Shown piece after piece: positions 16,846 through 26,034 of a DNA stretch of 64,000 nt. The first letter of the stretch is position 1, and every line of letters begins with the position of its first letter. A program made the translations under genes and the position numbers. The notes below the pieces were generated by a model. That model was not told where the DNA came from and searched no databases. It saw nothing but the letters and a program-made list of their open reading frames with translations. Source of the stretch: Peribacillus simplex (GTDB lineage Bacteria > Bacillota > Bacilli > Bacillales > DSM-1321); assembly GCF_900156045.1 (NCBI RefSeq), contig NZ_FTMX01000013.1, forward strand, positions 22,609 to 86,608, read 5' to 3'.

Positions 16846-17944
16846 GACTTTCCCCATCATGATACGCTTCCAGGCGTTTATCGAATTCTTCTTCCGTTTC
16901 ACCCAATCGCATGACATGAATCGATTCCGGATCGAAATAAAGACCTATTTCATCTCCAACTGCCACTTTTTTCGTTGATTGGACAAGCCATTCATTTCCA
17001 TCATGGTCATAACAGCTGATTTCATAATGAACACCGCGAAATAGCTGGGAATCCACCCGAACTTGCAGTTTTCCGCGATCTACGGAAGTAATCTCTAAAT
17101 CTTCCGGGCGGATGACGATATCGACAGCTTCATTACTGTTCAATCCTTGGTCGACACATTCGAACTGTCTGCCAACGAATTCCACACGGTAATCTTCAAT
17201 CATTTTTCCTTTTACAATATTAGACTCACCGATGAAATCGGCAACGAACCGATTCAGCGGTTCATCATAAATATCCGTAGGGGTCCCGCTTTGCTGAATT
17301 TTCCCTTTGTTAAGGACAAAAATCTCATCTGACATCGCCAATGCTTCCTCTTGGTCATGAGTGACGAAGATAAACGTGATTCCAAGCCTCTGTTGCAGCT
17401 CCCGCAATTCATATTGCATTTCTGTACGCAATTTTAAATCGAGTGCAGATAGCGGTTCATCCAGTAGGATGACTTCAGGTTCATTAACAATCGCCCTGGC
17501 AATCGCTACCCGTTGCCGCTGACCGCCGGACATTTCCCTGATCTCCCGTTTTTCATACCCCTCCAAATTAACAAAGCTTAAGGCTTCCTTCACCTTGATT
17601 TCCACTTCCGAATTCTTCATTTTTTTGATCCGAAGACCAAATGCTACATTTTCAAATACATTTAAATGCGGAAAAAGTGCATAATCTTGAAATACCGTAT
17701 TCACCTGCCTTTTATTGGCTGGCACATCATTGATCTTTTTTCCTTCGAAGTAAATATCACCTTTGGAGGCTTCCGTAAATCCGGCAATCAAGCGAAGGAT
17801 CGTGGTCTTCCCACATCCGGAAGGACCCAAGAGCGTATAGAACTTCCCTCTCTCGATCTCAAAACTAACATTATCGAGAACTACCGTATCATCATCAAAT
17901 TGCTTCGTAACCTGATCGAAGCGTATTATATTCCCGTTTGACAT
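16835..17944 (-). CDS. potA: Spermidine/putrescine ABC transporter ATP-binding protein
   Basis: A 369-residue ATPase. Walker A LGPSGCGKTTILRLI (about 36-50), Q-loop VFQDYALFPHL, signature EMSGGQRQRVAIARA, Walker B VILLDEPLSALD and the H-loop FVTHDQEEAL are intact. The C-terminal TOBE regulatory region is at about 280-355. First gene of potABCD. The XRE-cupin gene lies 63 bases upstream on the same strand and probably controls it. Confidence 0.94.
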   Translation of the reverse strand: MSNGNIIRFDQVTKQFDDDTVVLDNVSFEIERGKFYTLLGPSGCGKTTILRLIAGFTEASKGDIYFEGKKINDVPANKRQVNTVFQDYALFPHLNVFENVAFGLRIKKMKNSEVEIKVKEALSFVNLEGYEKREIREMSGGQRQRVAIARAIVNEPEVILLDEPLSALDLKLRTEMQYELRELQQRLGITFIFVTHDQEEALAMSDEIFVLNKGKIQQSGTPTDIYDEPLNRFVADFIGESNIVKGKMIEDYRVEFVGRQFECVDQGLNSNEAVDIVIRPEDLEITSVDRGKLQVRVDSQLFRGVHYEISCYDHDGNEWLVQSTKKVAVGDEIGLYFDPESIHVMRLGETEEEFDKRLEAYHDGESHEE

Positions 17945-18007
17945 AGCTTCTTCCCTCTCTCCATTACCTTACTCATCAATCTTCAACGATTGCATTTGTA
18001 TTGAATT

Positions 18008-18550
18008 CTATAAGTATGATTCCGTCACCACGAGTAATAACTCTGACGGACCTTCAAAATCATTGATGATTTGATGTTCATCTGAAGCATGAAAATAAAT
18101 CGACTCCCCTGCCTTGACAAAATACGTGTGTGTACCTAGCTTTACAATGACTCTTCCGCGTAATACATAACCGAAAGTTTCAGACAAGGATGGTTCAAAC
18201 TGTTTGAACTCCCCTTTTTCCTGAAGAGTCAGCCGAATAGGTTCCATTTCCTTTTCATTCGATTCAGGCACAAGCCACTGGATTTGATACCCGCGTTCTT
18301 CATCGATGAAAAATGTTTGTGCTTCTTCTTCATAAACCACTTTTTGGACTTGATCCTCTTCATCGAAGAACTGCTTCGGCTTGCAGCCGAGTACTTCTAA
18401 AATATTGAAAAGAGTTTCAATTGAAGGGGAACTAAGATCCCTTTCCAACTGTGAAATATATCCCTTGCTTAAATCCGTTCTTTCCCCCAATTCTTCCTGG
18501 GTCAATCCCTTTTTCAAGCGAAGGTTCTTTATTTTTTTTCCAATTTGCAT
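18008..18550 (-). CDS. XRE-family regulator with C-terminal cupin domain (probable pot regulator)
   Basis: A 180-residue protein: Cro/CI HTH at about 3-58 (LRLKKGLTQEELGERTDLSKGYISQLERDL) and a cupin at about 105-176 (GRVIVKLGTHTYFVKAGESIYFHASDEH). The layout matches PuuR-type regulators of polyamine use. It is upstream of potABCD and transcribed the same way. A 17-base palindrome lies 18 bases before its start, consistent with autoregulation and control of the operon. Ligand (likely a polyamine) is inferred. Confidence 0.85.
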   Translation of the reverse strand: MQIGKKIKNLRLKKGLTQEELGERTDLSKGYISQLERDLSSPSIETLFNILEVLGCKPKQFFDEEDQVQKVVYEEEAQTFFIDEERGYQIQWLVPESNEKEMEPIRLTLQEKGEFKQFEPSLSETFGYVLRGRVIVKLGTHTYFVKAGESIYFHASDEHQIINDFEGPSELLLVVTESYL

Positions 18551-18567
18551 CCCATTACCCTCAATCG

Positions 18568-18584
18568 GTTTACTTATAGTAAAC
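18568..18584. promoter_or_regulatory. Palindromic operator upstream of the XRE-cupin/pot operon
   Basis: Perfect inverted repeat GTTTAC-TTATA-GTAAAC. A further partial copy (AGTAAACTTTCAGTTTA) occurs near 18609-18625. Position and symmetry suit the HTH regulator encoded next to it. Confidence 0.65.
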
Positions 18585-18690
18585 CCACAGTAGATAAAGT
18601 TTTATATAAGTAAACTTTCAGTTTAATTTTACGAATATCATTATACAGGAAATGCGGGAAACTTCAAACGGTATTTCCAGGCGTGAATAC

Positions 18691-18720
18691 AAAAAAGGAC
18701 CGCCACAGGGCAGTCCTTTC
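18691..18720. terminator. Small hairpin, possible terminator
   Basis: Stem AAAGGAC / GTCCTTT with an A run before it, in the gap between the XRE-cupin gene and repeat D. The direction it serves is unclear. The remaining bases of 18551-18975 show no supported gene. Confidence 0.4.
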
Positions 18721-18977
18721 TGATTTACTATTGGAAATGAAGCAAAGCAGGGTATAGAAATAGTTACCTCTCATGATTCTTCCACGTATTCTTGCCAAAT
18801 GTGACGTGTCAAACCTTTTTGATGATCCTTTCTTTCCGTACATTGCTAAAAAAAGAACCGCAAATATGTTTGGTGTCCTCTTCCAATCACGTTTTCTAAT
18901 TGTAATTCTTAGATATTATTATCATAGCTGGTGCTGCAATCGTACCTATTACAAAATCGCTAAAAGTTAAAATAAAG

Positions 18978-19110
18978 TTGATTGGAACGGAAGGTACGAG
19001 ACTCCTGCGGGAAAAGCGCGTCCAGGGGAGACCCCGCAGGCGCAAGCGCGCCGAGGAGGCTCCCGGACCGCCCGCGGAAAGCGAGTGCCTGGAGCGGAAA
19101 TCAACGTTCC
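18978..19110 (+). repeat. GC-rich intergenic repeat core, copy D
   Basis: The core runs from GTTGATTGGAACGGAAGG to GGAGCGGAAATCAACG, closely matching copies B and C, but without the AT-rich leader. It has an extra GCGC within the centre. A CGAGTTTGTCTACAGTCTGAA module follows, related to the hairpin after copy A. Confidence 0.88.
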
Positions 19111-19195
19111 ATTTTACAAACACTCAAAAAAACAGTAGATGATATTTTTCCTCGAGTTTGTCTACAGTCTGAAACCGCCACCTGGCAGTCCCCTT

Positions 19196-20581
19196 TTACA
19201 ACTTCAGACATATCTCCTGCGCTTTCTTTTCCCCATCAGCAATACAGTCCGGTATTCCGACACCATTGTATGAACAGCCCGCAAGTAAGACATTCGGATA
19301 ATCCTTGGAGATTTTTGCCTCCAGTGATTGAACGATTTGAGGATGTTTAATATGGTAGTTGGGCATATTTTCATGCCATTTCGTAACTTCACTCGTTACT
19401 GGATTCCCGGAAATGCTTAGACTGTTTTTAATATCGCGTAAAGCCACAGAGATCAATTCCTGGTTTGTAAGGGACCGTAAGCGTTCATAGTCCGGACTAG
19501 AGCTTTTATAAAAAAGCCTTACCAAAAGCTGACTGTTTTCAGAAGTATGCTCCCATTTCCGGCTTGTCCATGTACATGCATTGCAGATCAAATCACTATT
19601 ATCACCTGCAATGAAACCTGTCCCGTCTTTAGGAAGCATGCTGTCCGGGATATCGAATCCAAGATAAACGCTAATCATCGAACTATTGATCAAGCCGTCG
19701 AAGTCCTCATCCAACTCCCGATCACCCAATAATTTCTGGGCAACTGTATGCGGTGTACTCAATACGATGAAGTCCGTTTCCAGCGTTTCACCGTTTGCCA
19801 ATGAAATGACGTACCCTTCATCTCCTTTTCCAATTTTATCTACACTGACCCCTTTTAAAATTTCCACCATATCGAGGCTTGCCTCAATTCGATCAACCAA
19901 TGTTGATAAGCCATTTTTAAACGAAAGGAACTTCTTATTTCCCTTGCTTTGGTATTTCTGCTTATTTTCCGATAAACCGCGTATTATACTGCCATATTCA
20001 TTTTTATAATCCAGCATCTCCGGGAGTGTTTTGGCAATGGTCAATTCATTTAATTTTCCTGAGTAAACACCCGATAGGACAGGCGATATCTGCTTTTGCA
20101 CCAATTCCTTACCTAAGAAGCTTTCAAGAAATACACCAATTGAGTCATTCTTCGTAAACGTCTCATTTTTTGTATAGAAATCCTTTAAGGCGTCAACCTT
20201 ACCTTGGGCGGAAACCAGATCGCTTTTCGCCAGCGACTCCAGGCTCATTGGTATTCCGAATAGGGCATCCTCGGGGATTCCCTTCAGCATCCCATCTGTA
20301 TGGATGAATGATTTTCCCGTCGCATTATAGACAACTTCATCCTCTAGGTTCAATTCCTTAATAAATGGTTTTATATTTTGTTTCCTGGCGACAATCGAAT
20401 CGGCACCCGCTTCAATTTTAAATGGACCATTGTGCACAGTCCTTATTTTACCGCCTAGTTCCTCATTTCCTTCTATTAATATCAATCGTACGGAGAGACT
20501 CCTCGCTTTAACTGTTTTTTGTAAATAATACATGGTTGATAAACCGGTAATGCCTCCACCTACGACTACGACTGTTTTCAT
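19196..20581 (-). CDS. hemY: Protoporphyrinogen/coproporphyrinogen oxidase
   Basis: A 461-residue flavoprotein. The N-terminus has the dinucleotide fold VVVVGGGITGLSTMYYLQK, then EAGADSIVARKQNI typical of HemY. The C-terminus has NVLLAGCSYNGVGIPDCIADG, which closes the FAD site. In Gram-positive bacteria this enzyme (also called CgoX) oxidises coproporphyrinogen III in the heme pathway. Length fits B. subtilis HemY. It stands alone here, not beside hemE and hemH as in B. subtilis. Confidence 0.92.
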   Translation of the reverse strand: MKTVVVVGGGITGLSTMYYLQKTVKARSLSVRLILIEGNEELGGKIRTVHNGPFKIEAGADSIVARKQNIKPFIKELNLEDEVVYNATGKSFIHTDGMLKGIPEDALFGIPMSLESLAKSDLVSAQGKVDALKDFYTKNETFTKNDSIGVFLESFLGKELVQKQISPVLSGVYSGKLNELTIAKTLPEMLDYKNEYGSIIRGLSENKQKYQSKGNKKFLSFKNGLSTLVDRIEASLDMVEILKGVSVDKIGKGDEGYVISLANGETLETDFIVLSTPHTVAQKLLGDRELDEDFDGLINSSMISVYLGFDIPDSMLPKDGTGFIAGDNSDLICNACTWTSRKWEHTSENSQLLVRLFYKSSSPDYERLRSLTNQELISVALRDIKNSLSISGNPVTSEVTKWHENMPNYHIKHPQIVQSLEAKISKDYPNVLLAGCSYNGVGIPDCIADGEKKAQEICLKL

Positions 20582-20759
20582 TGGGACTACACCTCGATTA
20601 ACGAATTTTGCATTAAGTAAAGTGTACCATAAGGCAGCGGCATTATTAAAAGCCGCCCTTCTAATTCATTGGTTTCGTAATGAAACCTGTAACAAATTGG
20701 ACAAAAAAGACCTCTCCTCTTGGAAAAGTCTAGATTCAACAATATTTGTATTTCGTTCC

Positions 20760-21277
20760 TTATTCCATATCCTTGTTCATCGTATCTAATCTATACTCCA
20801 TAATCTCCATCAACCCGCTTCGGCCTACTTTTTGAATCCCTGTATCCTGATACCCCGATTTCGAATATAGAGATTTTGCAATCACGTTCCGACATTCACT
20901 GCCAGGATGATCGAATCCTTGTTTGGAAAAATCCCTTTTGCGAATTCCGGAAGGATTTGCAAGGCTTTCTTCGCAATCCCTTTACCTTGATGCTTTTGAT
21001 CAACAAGAAATCCACGGAGTAATATCGCTTTTTTATCGTTGGTGAAAGGAGTGATATTCTCGCCAATGTGTAAAACGAAAAAACCAACTGGAATACCCTC
21101 AGCCAATATTACGATAGGATTCCTGTCGCAATCTTCCCGGCAATATTTCAGTGACTCTTCGGGGAGAGCTGAAAAAGGGGTTTGTGTATCCGGTAAATAA
21201 AACTGGGAAAGCTGGTGAAGATGTTCCGGTAAATAAGGCGTTAAGGTGATGGTCCCGATTTCCTTGTCCTGTTTCAT
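20760..21277 (-). pseudogene. GNAT acetyltransferase broken by a frameshift
   Basis: From ATG 21277 (ribosome binding site AAGGGGG) the frame encodes a GNAT fold with VGFFVLHIG, RGFLVDQKHQGKGIAKKAL (the acetyl-CoA loop QxxGxG/A) and SIILAVNVG, then stops at 20882-20884. Skipping to the next frame at about 20890 restores the expected GNAT ending, NVIAKSLYSKSGYQDTG, and continues to a TAA at 20760-20762. A single missing base explains this. The repaired protein would be about 172 residues. It may be a real pseudogene or a sequencing error. Substrate unknown. Confidence 0.8.
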
Positions 21278-21353
21278 TGAGCACACCCCCTTTCATCAAT
21301 TATGGATACATTAATGATTCGATGACTAGTCCGGTATTCCCTTCACAAACCGC

Positions 21354-21388
21354 AAGGAGCACTGCCGAATATATAGGCAGTGCTCCTT
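21354..21388 (-). terminator. Terminator of the Na+/H+ antiporter gene
   Basis: Perfect 13-base stem AAGGAGCACTGCC / GGCAGTGCTCCTT with a 9-base loop, 8 bases beyond the stop. Confidence 0.8.
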
Positions 21389-21395
21389 AAGTAAA

Positions 21396-23429
21396 TCAAT
21401 GTGTATTTTCATTGATTGTCAGTGCTTCCCGTAAATTGATTTGCTGGCGGAGTATGTTGGCAACATCACGGGAAATTACTCGTTTTTCAAACATATCCTG
21501 CACTTCGTCCCGTTCTGCCTGGATCGCTTTGTAGAACAGCTCTCTTTCATAATCGGCCATTTTACTCGGGGTCCGGCCTCTATTTTCACGTTTGCATTTT
21601 AAAATCAGCACTTTATACTCTTCTATGATCATCGAGGATGTCTTATGATTATCAGCTGTAATTCCGGCCTGTACCTCTTGGATGGCAGCTTTATACATCC
21701 TGATTTTAAGATCCCTGACCTTTTCCAATCTCTCAAGATTGATTTTTCTTATTTCACTTTTATTAGGGAAAAATAATTTTAAAACCCTTAGCATACTTCT
21801 TCTGAAAAGCGTTACCGACCTGAAAAAACGGAACTTCAGTCGATTTGTTACGGCACTTTCCATACGCTGGATGTATTCCTTGCATATATACGCCGTCTCC
21901 CGGTCCACTTTTTCATCCTTAATGAGCCTATCCAGGAATCTTTGCTCTGCTTCAAGGGCCTTGAAGCGAAGTTCTTTCTCTTCTTCCCTTAATGCAGCAG
22001 GCTCTTTCTCCTGTTCTACATAGGATAATTCATTGATCTTGGTAAAGTATCTCGAAATGATCGATAAAGCCGCTTCCCGGTTTTCATCTGTCATTTGAGA
22101 CTCAATCACCCGAATTGCCGCTTGATGTGAGTGAATGGTTGCAGTTTTCGTTTTGTCAGCCTGCTTGTCCACCACTTCCTCTTCTTCGGACCGTGCCACT
22201 ATTGGCAGAAATACACTCGCAACAATCAAGGTCAGCAAAATGACTCCTGCTGCAATGAAGATGATTAACGAACGTTCTGGAAAAGGACTTCCATCCGCCA
22301 ACACATACGGAATCGAAAACGAACCCGCTAACGTTACAGCTCCGCGAACACCGGAAATGGTAATGATTCCGGCCGCTTTGAAGTCAGGTTTTTGGGCGCC
22401 TGCTTTTTTCGTCATCCAGCCAATCGACCAGGCAGCCGTAAGCCAAATGAATCGTAAAGCGAAGAGGAAAAGTGTAATGATTACGATATAAAGGATCACT
22501 TGTCCATTATTGAAGGCTGGATCTTGAAATATAGTTTTCGCAACGCTTGGGATTTGCAAGCCAAGCAAAACGAATACAAGGCCATTCAATACATATAAAA
22601 TGACGGACCATGTACTCTTTGATACGACCTGAAGTTCTACAGTTGGTGATATTTCCCGATCTCGTTCAATGGCATGGACAATTCCCCCAGCCACGACCGC
22701 TAAAATCCCAGAAAGGTGGAAATGTTCCACAGCGAGGAAAATAATAAAAGGAGTTAGGATTTGGATCAGCATATGCATCGTGACGTCTTCCATCCCTAAA
22801 CGGCGAAGAAATACACGAAGCCTGATAATGATGAAAGCAAGTATTGCTCCACCTACAAACCCACCAATTGCAATCCATATGAAACTGAAGGTTGCATCGA
22901 CTAAGGAGAAAACACCAGTGACTGTAGCTGCAACGGCAAACTTAAAGGCAACTAGACCTGAGGCATCATTCATTAGTCCTTCTCCTTCGAGAAGGTGCAT
23001 GATGCTCTTCGGTAACTTGACCCGACTCGCCAAAGCGCTCACTGCCACAACATCCGTGGGTGACAAAATGGCCGCCAAAGCGAATGCTGCCGGCAATGGA
23101 ATCGAAGGGATCATCCAATTAATTAAATACCCGCCTGCCCAAACCGTTATGAATACAAGGCCCAGTGCAAGCATTAGAATGGGTGCCCTCAACTTCCATA
23201 GTGCTGTTCGGGGTACATTTTTTCCATCATTGAACAATAGCGGCGCGATGAATAACAGCAAAAATAATTCCGTCTCCATCTCAACATGCATACCCAGGGG
23301 TAAAAGTGCAAATATGACACCCAGTGCTATCTGTATTAATGGTACAGGTATAAAGGGTATAAAATGATTAATTACATTAGACACTCCAATCAATATAAGA
23401 AGGGCTAATATAACAAGAAAAAACTCCAT
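21396..23429 (-). CDS. nhaK: CPA1-family Na+(K+)/H+ antiporter, NhaK-like
   Basis: A 677-residue protein. About twelve membrane helices fill residues 1-405, with the ion-binding motif ILSPTDVVAVSALA and EGEGLMNDASGLVAF. A long hydrophilic C-terminal domain (about 410-677) is helical and highly charged. Size and layout match B. subtilis NhaK (YvgP), which exchanges Na+, K+, Li+ or Rb+ for H+. Single-gene unit with its own terminator. Confidence 0.88.
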   Translation of the reverse strand: MEFFLVILALLILIGVSNVINHFIPFIPVPLIQIALGVIFALLPLGMHVEMETELFLLLFIAPLLFNDGKNVPRTALWKLRAPILMLALGLVFITVWAGGYLINWMIPSIPLPAAFALAAILSPTDVVAVSALASRVKLPKSIMHLLEGEGLMNDASGLVAFKFAVAATVTGVFSLVDATFSFIWIAIGGFVGGAILAFIIIRLRVFLRRLGMEDVTMHMLIQILTPFIIFLAVEHFHLSGILAVVAGGIVHAIERDREISPTVELQVVSKSTWSVILYVLNGLVFVLLGLQIPSVAKTIFQDPAFNNGQVILYIVIITLFLFALRFIWLTAAWSIGWMTKKAGAQKPDFKAAGIITISGVRGAVTLAGSFSIPYVLADGSPFPERSLIIFIAAGVILLTLIVASVFLPIVARSEEEEVVDKQADKTKTATIHSHQAAIRVIESQMTDENREAALSIISRYFTKINELSYVEQEKEPAALREEEKELRFKALEAEQRFLDRLIKDEKVDRETAYICKEYIQRMESAVTNRLKFRFFRSVTLFRRSMLRVLKLFFPNKSEIRKINLERLEKVRDLKIRMYKAAIQEVQAGITADNHKTSSMIIEEYKVLILKCKRENRGRTPSKMADYERELFYKAIQAERDEVQDMFEKRVISRDVANILRQQINLREALTINENTH

Positions 23430-23625
23430 ACAAACATCAAACTTCCTCTCTCATCTATTCTCATAACTATTAGCGTAACATATTTATACCCATTCATTCA
23501 TGCATTAACTATTTTAACCTAGAATCCTCCTGAATAATGATACCTGTAATAATATCTGAAGTTCGAGGTGATTGGATGTATAAAATCGACTCCATCAACA
23601 AACTTAGGTACGCATAAAACAGAAA

Positions 23626-23656
23626 AAAGCTGATTGGCTAACCATAATCAGCTTTT
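23626..23656. terminator. Hairpin upstream of repeat E
   Basis: Stem AAAAGCTGATT / AATCAGCTTTT in the gap between the nhaK promoter side and the repeat. Probably a stranded terminator; no adjacent gene is seen for it. Confidence 0.45.
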
Positions 23657-23734
23657 CCCACATGATGAATGAAAATGGTCTTTGTGAAAGGCTGTTTTCG
23701 CATACTTTGTTGCTATTTACCAAGTAGTGCGGTG

Positions 23735-23863
23735 TGGTTGATTTCCCCTCCAGATGCTCGCTTTCCGCGGGGCGGGCGGTGAGCCTCCTCGGCGTAAACG
23801 CCTGTGGGGTCTCACCTGTCCCGCTGCTCCCGCTGGAGTCTCGCACTTCCGCTCCAATCAACC
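23735..23863 (-). repeat. GC-rich intergenic repeat core, copy E (inverted)
   Basis: The reverse complement reads GGTTGATTGGAGCGGAAGTG to GAAATCAACC, the same core as copies B-D but more diverged (CCAGCGGGAGCAGCGGGACA in the left half). Only copy in minus orientation. It lies between nhaK and the lipid kinase gene. Confidence 0.85.
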
Positions 23864-23900
23864 TTAAATAGTATCGTTTTAAAAACAACAATCTTTATAC

Positions 23901-23938
23901 AAAAAGAGCCTTGTGAAAAGACACCCACATAACAAGCT
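23901..23938 (-). terminator. Probable terminator of the lipid kinase gene
   Basis: On the minus strand AGCTTGT pairs with ACAAGGCT, followed by CTTTTTG, starting 13 bases after the stop. Confidence 0.5.
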
Positions 23939-23950
23939 GGGACTAAAAAC

Positions 23951-24841
23951 TTATTTAGTTCCCGGGACAAAGAGACGAAGATGTTTGTGCAGTACATTTG
24001 CCTGGAAAGGAAGAAGGATGCCTTCATCGCCATCGATATTGACTGCCAGTTCCTCTGAAGTGGCTAAATGGAGCTTGGATGTTTTAATATATTCAACTTC
24101 GTCATGCTCCTTGATCTCCCCCCTAATCAAACTGGGAATGATCTTGACGATGAGAGGAAGAGATAAATCCTTAATGATGAATGTGTGCAGCTTTCCATCA
24201 TTCACTTCCGCCTCTGGTGCAAGTTGTTCGAAACCGCCGACAGAGTTAGTCATTGTTGCAATTAGTAAATGAGCCTCGCCCATCCATTTTCCCTGATCAT
24301 GTTCAACCGTTAAAGGAAACGGAGTCTTTTTAATGATCGCTTTTGCTCCTTCAATGAAATATGCAAAAGACCCCAGACGGGTTTTCTGTTCAACGGTAAC
24401 ATTATAGGTAGCCTCGGCGATCGCCCCTACTGCCAACACATTCATGAAGTAACGGTCATTGATCTTCCCTATGTCCGATTCCTTAATATGCATATCCTTT
24501 AATATCTCAATGGCTGCATTGGGATTCAGGGGTATTCCCAAAGATCTCGCGAAGTCATTAATAGTTCCTAGTGGAATGATTCCGAAAATAGGCCGATGTT
24601 GCTGCTCGCCCAAGCCATTCACTATCTCATTCACCGTTCCATCCCCACCCATGGAAATGACAGCATCGAACCTTTCTGCACAGGCCTCCTTTGCAAAATC
24701 CGTAGCATCCCCCTCTCCCTCCGTTTTACAAACACTTACCTCATCATAAATCTCACCAAGGGCCTCTTTCGCTTTCGGCAAAATCTTTCCTGCCTTTTCC
24801 TTACCTGAAGACGGATTGATGATAATCATCGCTTTCGACAT
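23951..24841 (-). CDS. YegS/DagK-family lipid kinase
   Basis: A 296-residue kinase. The ATP site motif is MGGDGTVNEIVNGL (about 64-77) and the family motif GIIPLGTINDFARSLGIP follows. INIDGDEG-like AVNIDGDEGILLPF near the C-terminus completes the fold. The family (DgkB, YegS, BmrU) phosphorylates diacylglycerol or related lipids at the membrane. DgkB recycles diacylglycerol left by lipoteichoic acid synthesis; which lipid this protein uses cannot be told. Monocistronic. Confidence 0.88.
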   Translation of the reverse strand: MSKAMIIINPSSGKEKAGKILPKAKEALGEIYDEVSVCKTEGEGDATDFAKEACAERFDAVISMGGDGTVNEIVNGLGEQQHRPIFGIIPLGTINDFARSLGIPLNPNAAIEILKDMHIKESDIGKINDRYFMNVLAVGAIAEATYNVTVEQKTRLGSFAYFIEGAKAIIKKTPFPLTVEHDQGKWMGEAHLLIATMTNSVGGFEQLAPEAEVNDGKLHTFIIKDLSLPLIVKIIPSLIRGEIKEHDEVEYIKTSKLHLATSEELAVNIDGDEGILLPFQANVLHKHLRLFVPGTK

Positions 24842-25001
24842 ATGCTACCTCCCATTATTGTACTTCTACTAGCAAGTTACCTCTTTACTGATGTACTAAA
24901 ACCACACGGACATTTTTTCTGATTGTTAAATAAGCATTTCCCCCAGTAACTTACAAATAATCGCTGCCACTTGAATATTGCCTTCATTTTAAAACAAGCT
25001 A

Positions 25002-25160
25002 TTATTTGTTACATAGGCTTTGAAACAGGCATTCACTTATCACTGAACTTTCCTGTTCCACATCTGTTACATTAATACCTTGCTCAACCAATTGAAAATC
25101 GCCTGTCCCTTTCGCTCCCTCTTTGTTTTTCCCTTTCATAAAAAGCATCATTTCTTCCAT
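25002..25160 (-). CDS. Candidate 52-residue small ORF, unrecognised
   Basis: Minus-strand frame from ATG 25160 to TAA 25002. It is rich in Gly, Lys, Glu and Val with two cysteines near its C-terminus. GTAGGGA lies just before the ATG, which is a weak and close ribosome binding site; a downstream ATGATG has GGAAGAA before it. It sits in a 512-base gap that holds nothing else evident. An ORF of this size can occur by chance. Confidence 0.25.
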   Translation of the reverse strand: MEEMMLFMKGKNKEGAKGTGDFQLVEQGINVTDVEQESSVISECLFQSLCNK

Positions 25161-25354
25161 TCCCTACTTGCCGTGAAGAAAAATACAAAAATAAATGGAT
25201 GATAAATCCCTTTCCTATAAGGTTTTCACACTATCAACGAAAAAAATTTCAAATTTTCTGTAAAATACCTATACAATTTCCAAATTCGGGTATATACTGT
25301 ATTATAACAACTAGTAAACACCCAAAACTGTACTATAAAGAGGAGGAGCGAGAC

Positions 25355-25489
25355 ATGCAAGCAAATCAATCAGATTTATTCATAATCGATTCATTTAAAC
25401 ATTGCCCGGAGTGTGGTGAAACACATGTGGACCACTCAGATTCCTATCTGATGGAATGCGATCGCTGCCTTTCCAAACGTGAAGAATAA
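25355..25489 (+). CDS. YhfH-like zinc-ribbon microprotein, copy 1
   Basis: A 44-residue protein with CPEC-G near residues 17-21 and CDRC near 36-39, likely binding one zinc. Preceded by GAGGAGGAG. A longer in-frame start far upstream lacks a ribosome binding site and is rejected. First and most diverged gene of a five-gene tandem array; its N-terminus lacks the EFFRTLPPK segment of the others. B. subtilis has a similar short YhfH protein of unknown function. Confidence 0.75.
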   Translation: MQANQSDLFIIDSFKHCPECGETHVDHSDSYLMECDRCLSKREE

Positions 25490-25531
25490 AGCGATCGGAA
25501 AATATATCTACCATTAAAAGGAGGAAATATC

Positions 25532-25669
25532 ATGCAAATGAAAAAATCGATTGAGTTTTTTAACAATATCCCTGCTAAACATTGCCCCGAGTGCGGTGAC
25601 CATATTATTGAGCACGCTGAGTCCTACTTAATGGAATGTGACCGCTGCCTTTCCAAAAGCGAAGACTGA
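25532..25669 (+). CDS. YhfH-like zinc-ribbon microprotein, copy 2
   Basis: A 45-residue protein with IEFFNNIPAKHCPECG, then HAESYLMECDRCLSK. Four cysteines in two CxxC pairs. Ribosome binding site AAAGGAGG. It starts 177 bases after copy 1 and is intermediate between copy 1 and copies 3-5. Confidence 0.8.
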   Translation: MQMKKSIEFFNNIPAKHCPECGDHIIEHAESYLMECDRCLSKSED

Positions 25670-25700
25670 TTAAACCAAATAAAAAAAAGGAGGAATCATC

Positions 25701-25838
25701 ATGCAAACTATAAATCCACTGGAATTCTTCAGGACACTGCCGCCTAAACAATGTTCGGAGTGCGGAACCCATATCACTGAACAAGCTGAATCCTACTTAA
25801 TGGAATGTGACCACTGCCTTTCCAAACGCGAAGACTGA
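25701..25838 (+). CDS. YhfH-like zinc-ribbon microprotein, copy 3
   Basis: A 45-residue protein with LEFFRTLPPKQCSECG and QAESYLMECDHCLSK. Ribosome binding site AAGGAGG with the ATCATC spacer shared by copies 4 and 5. Nucleotide sequence is nearly identical to copies 4 and 5, so duplication is recent. Confidence 0.8.
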   Translation: MQTINPLEFFRTLPPKQCSECGTHITEQAESYLMECDHCLSKRED

Positions 25839-25867
25839 TTAAACCAAATCAAGAAGGAGGAATCATC

Positions 25868-26005
25868 ATGCAAACGAAAAACCCATTGGAATTCTTCAGG
25901 ACACTGCCGCCTAAACAATGTTCGGAGTGCGGGACCCATATCATTGAACAAGCTGAATCCTACTTAATGGAATGTGACCGCTGCCTTTCGAAACACGAAG
26001 ACTAA
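25868..26005 (+). CDS. YhfH-like zinc-ribbon microprotein, copy 4
   Basis: A 45-residue protein with the same plan as copy 3 (LEFFRTLPPKQCSECG, MECDRCLSK). It starts 167 bases after copy 3, with AAGGAGG and the same spacer. Differences from copy 3 are a few substitutions. Confidence 0.8.
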   Translation: MQTKNPLEFFRTLPPKQCSECGTHIIEQAESYLMECDRCLSKHED

Positions 26006-26034
26006 ATTAAACCAAATCATAAGGAGGAATCATC

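Noticed and set aside
18773..18970. 65-residue ORF before repeat D
   Set aside because: No ribosome binding site and no recognisable feature.
2049..23863. Insertion sequence
   Set aside because: The repeats encode no transposase and show no clear target duplication in this window.
23604..23891. 95-residue minus-strand ORF
   Set aside because: Overlaps repeat E and a hairpin.
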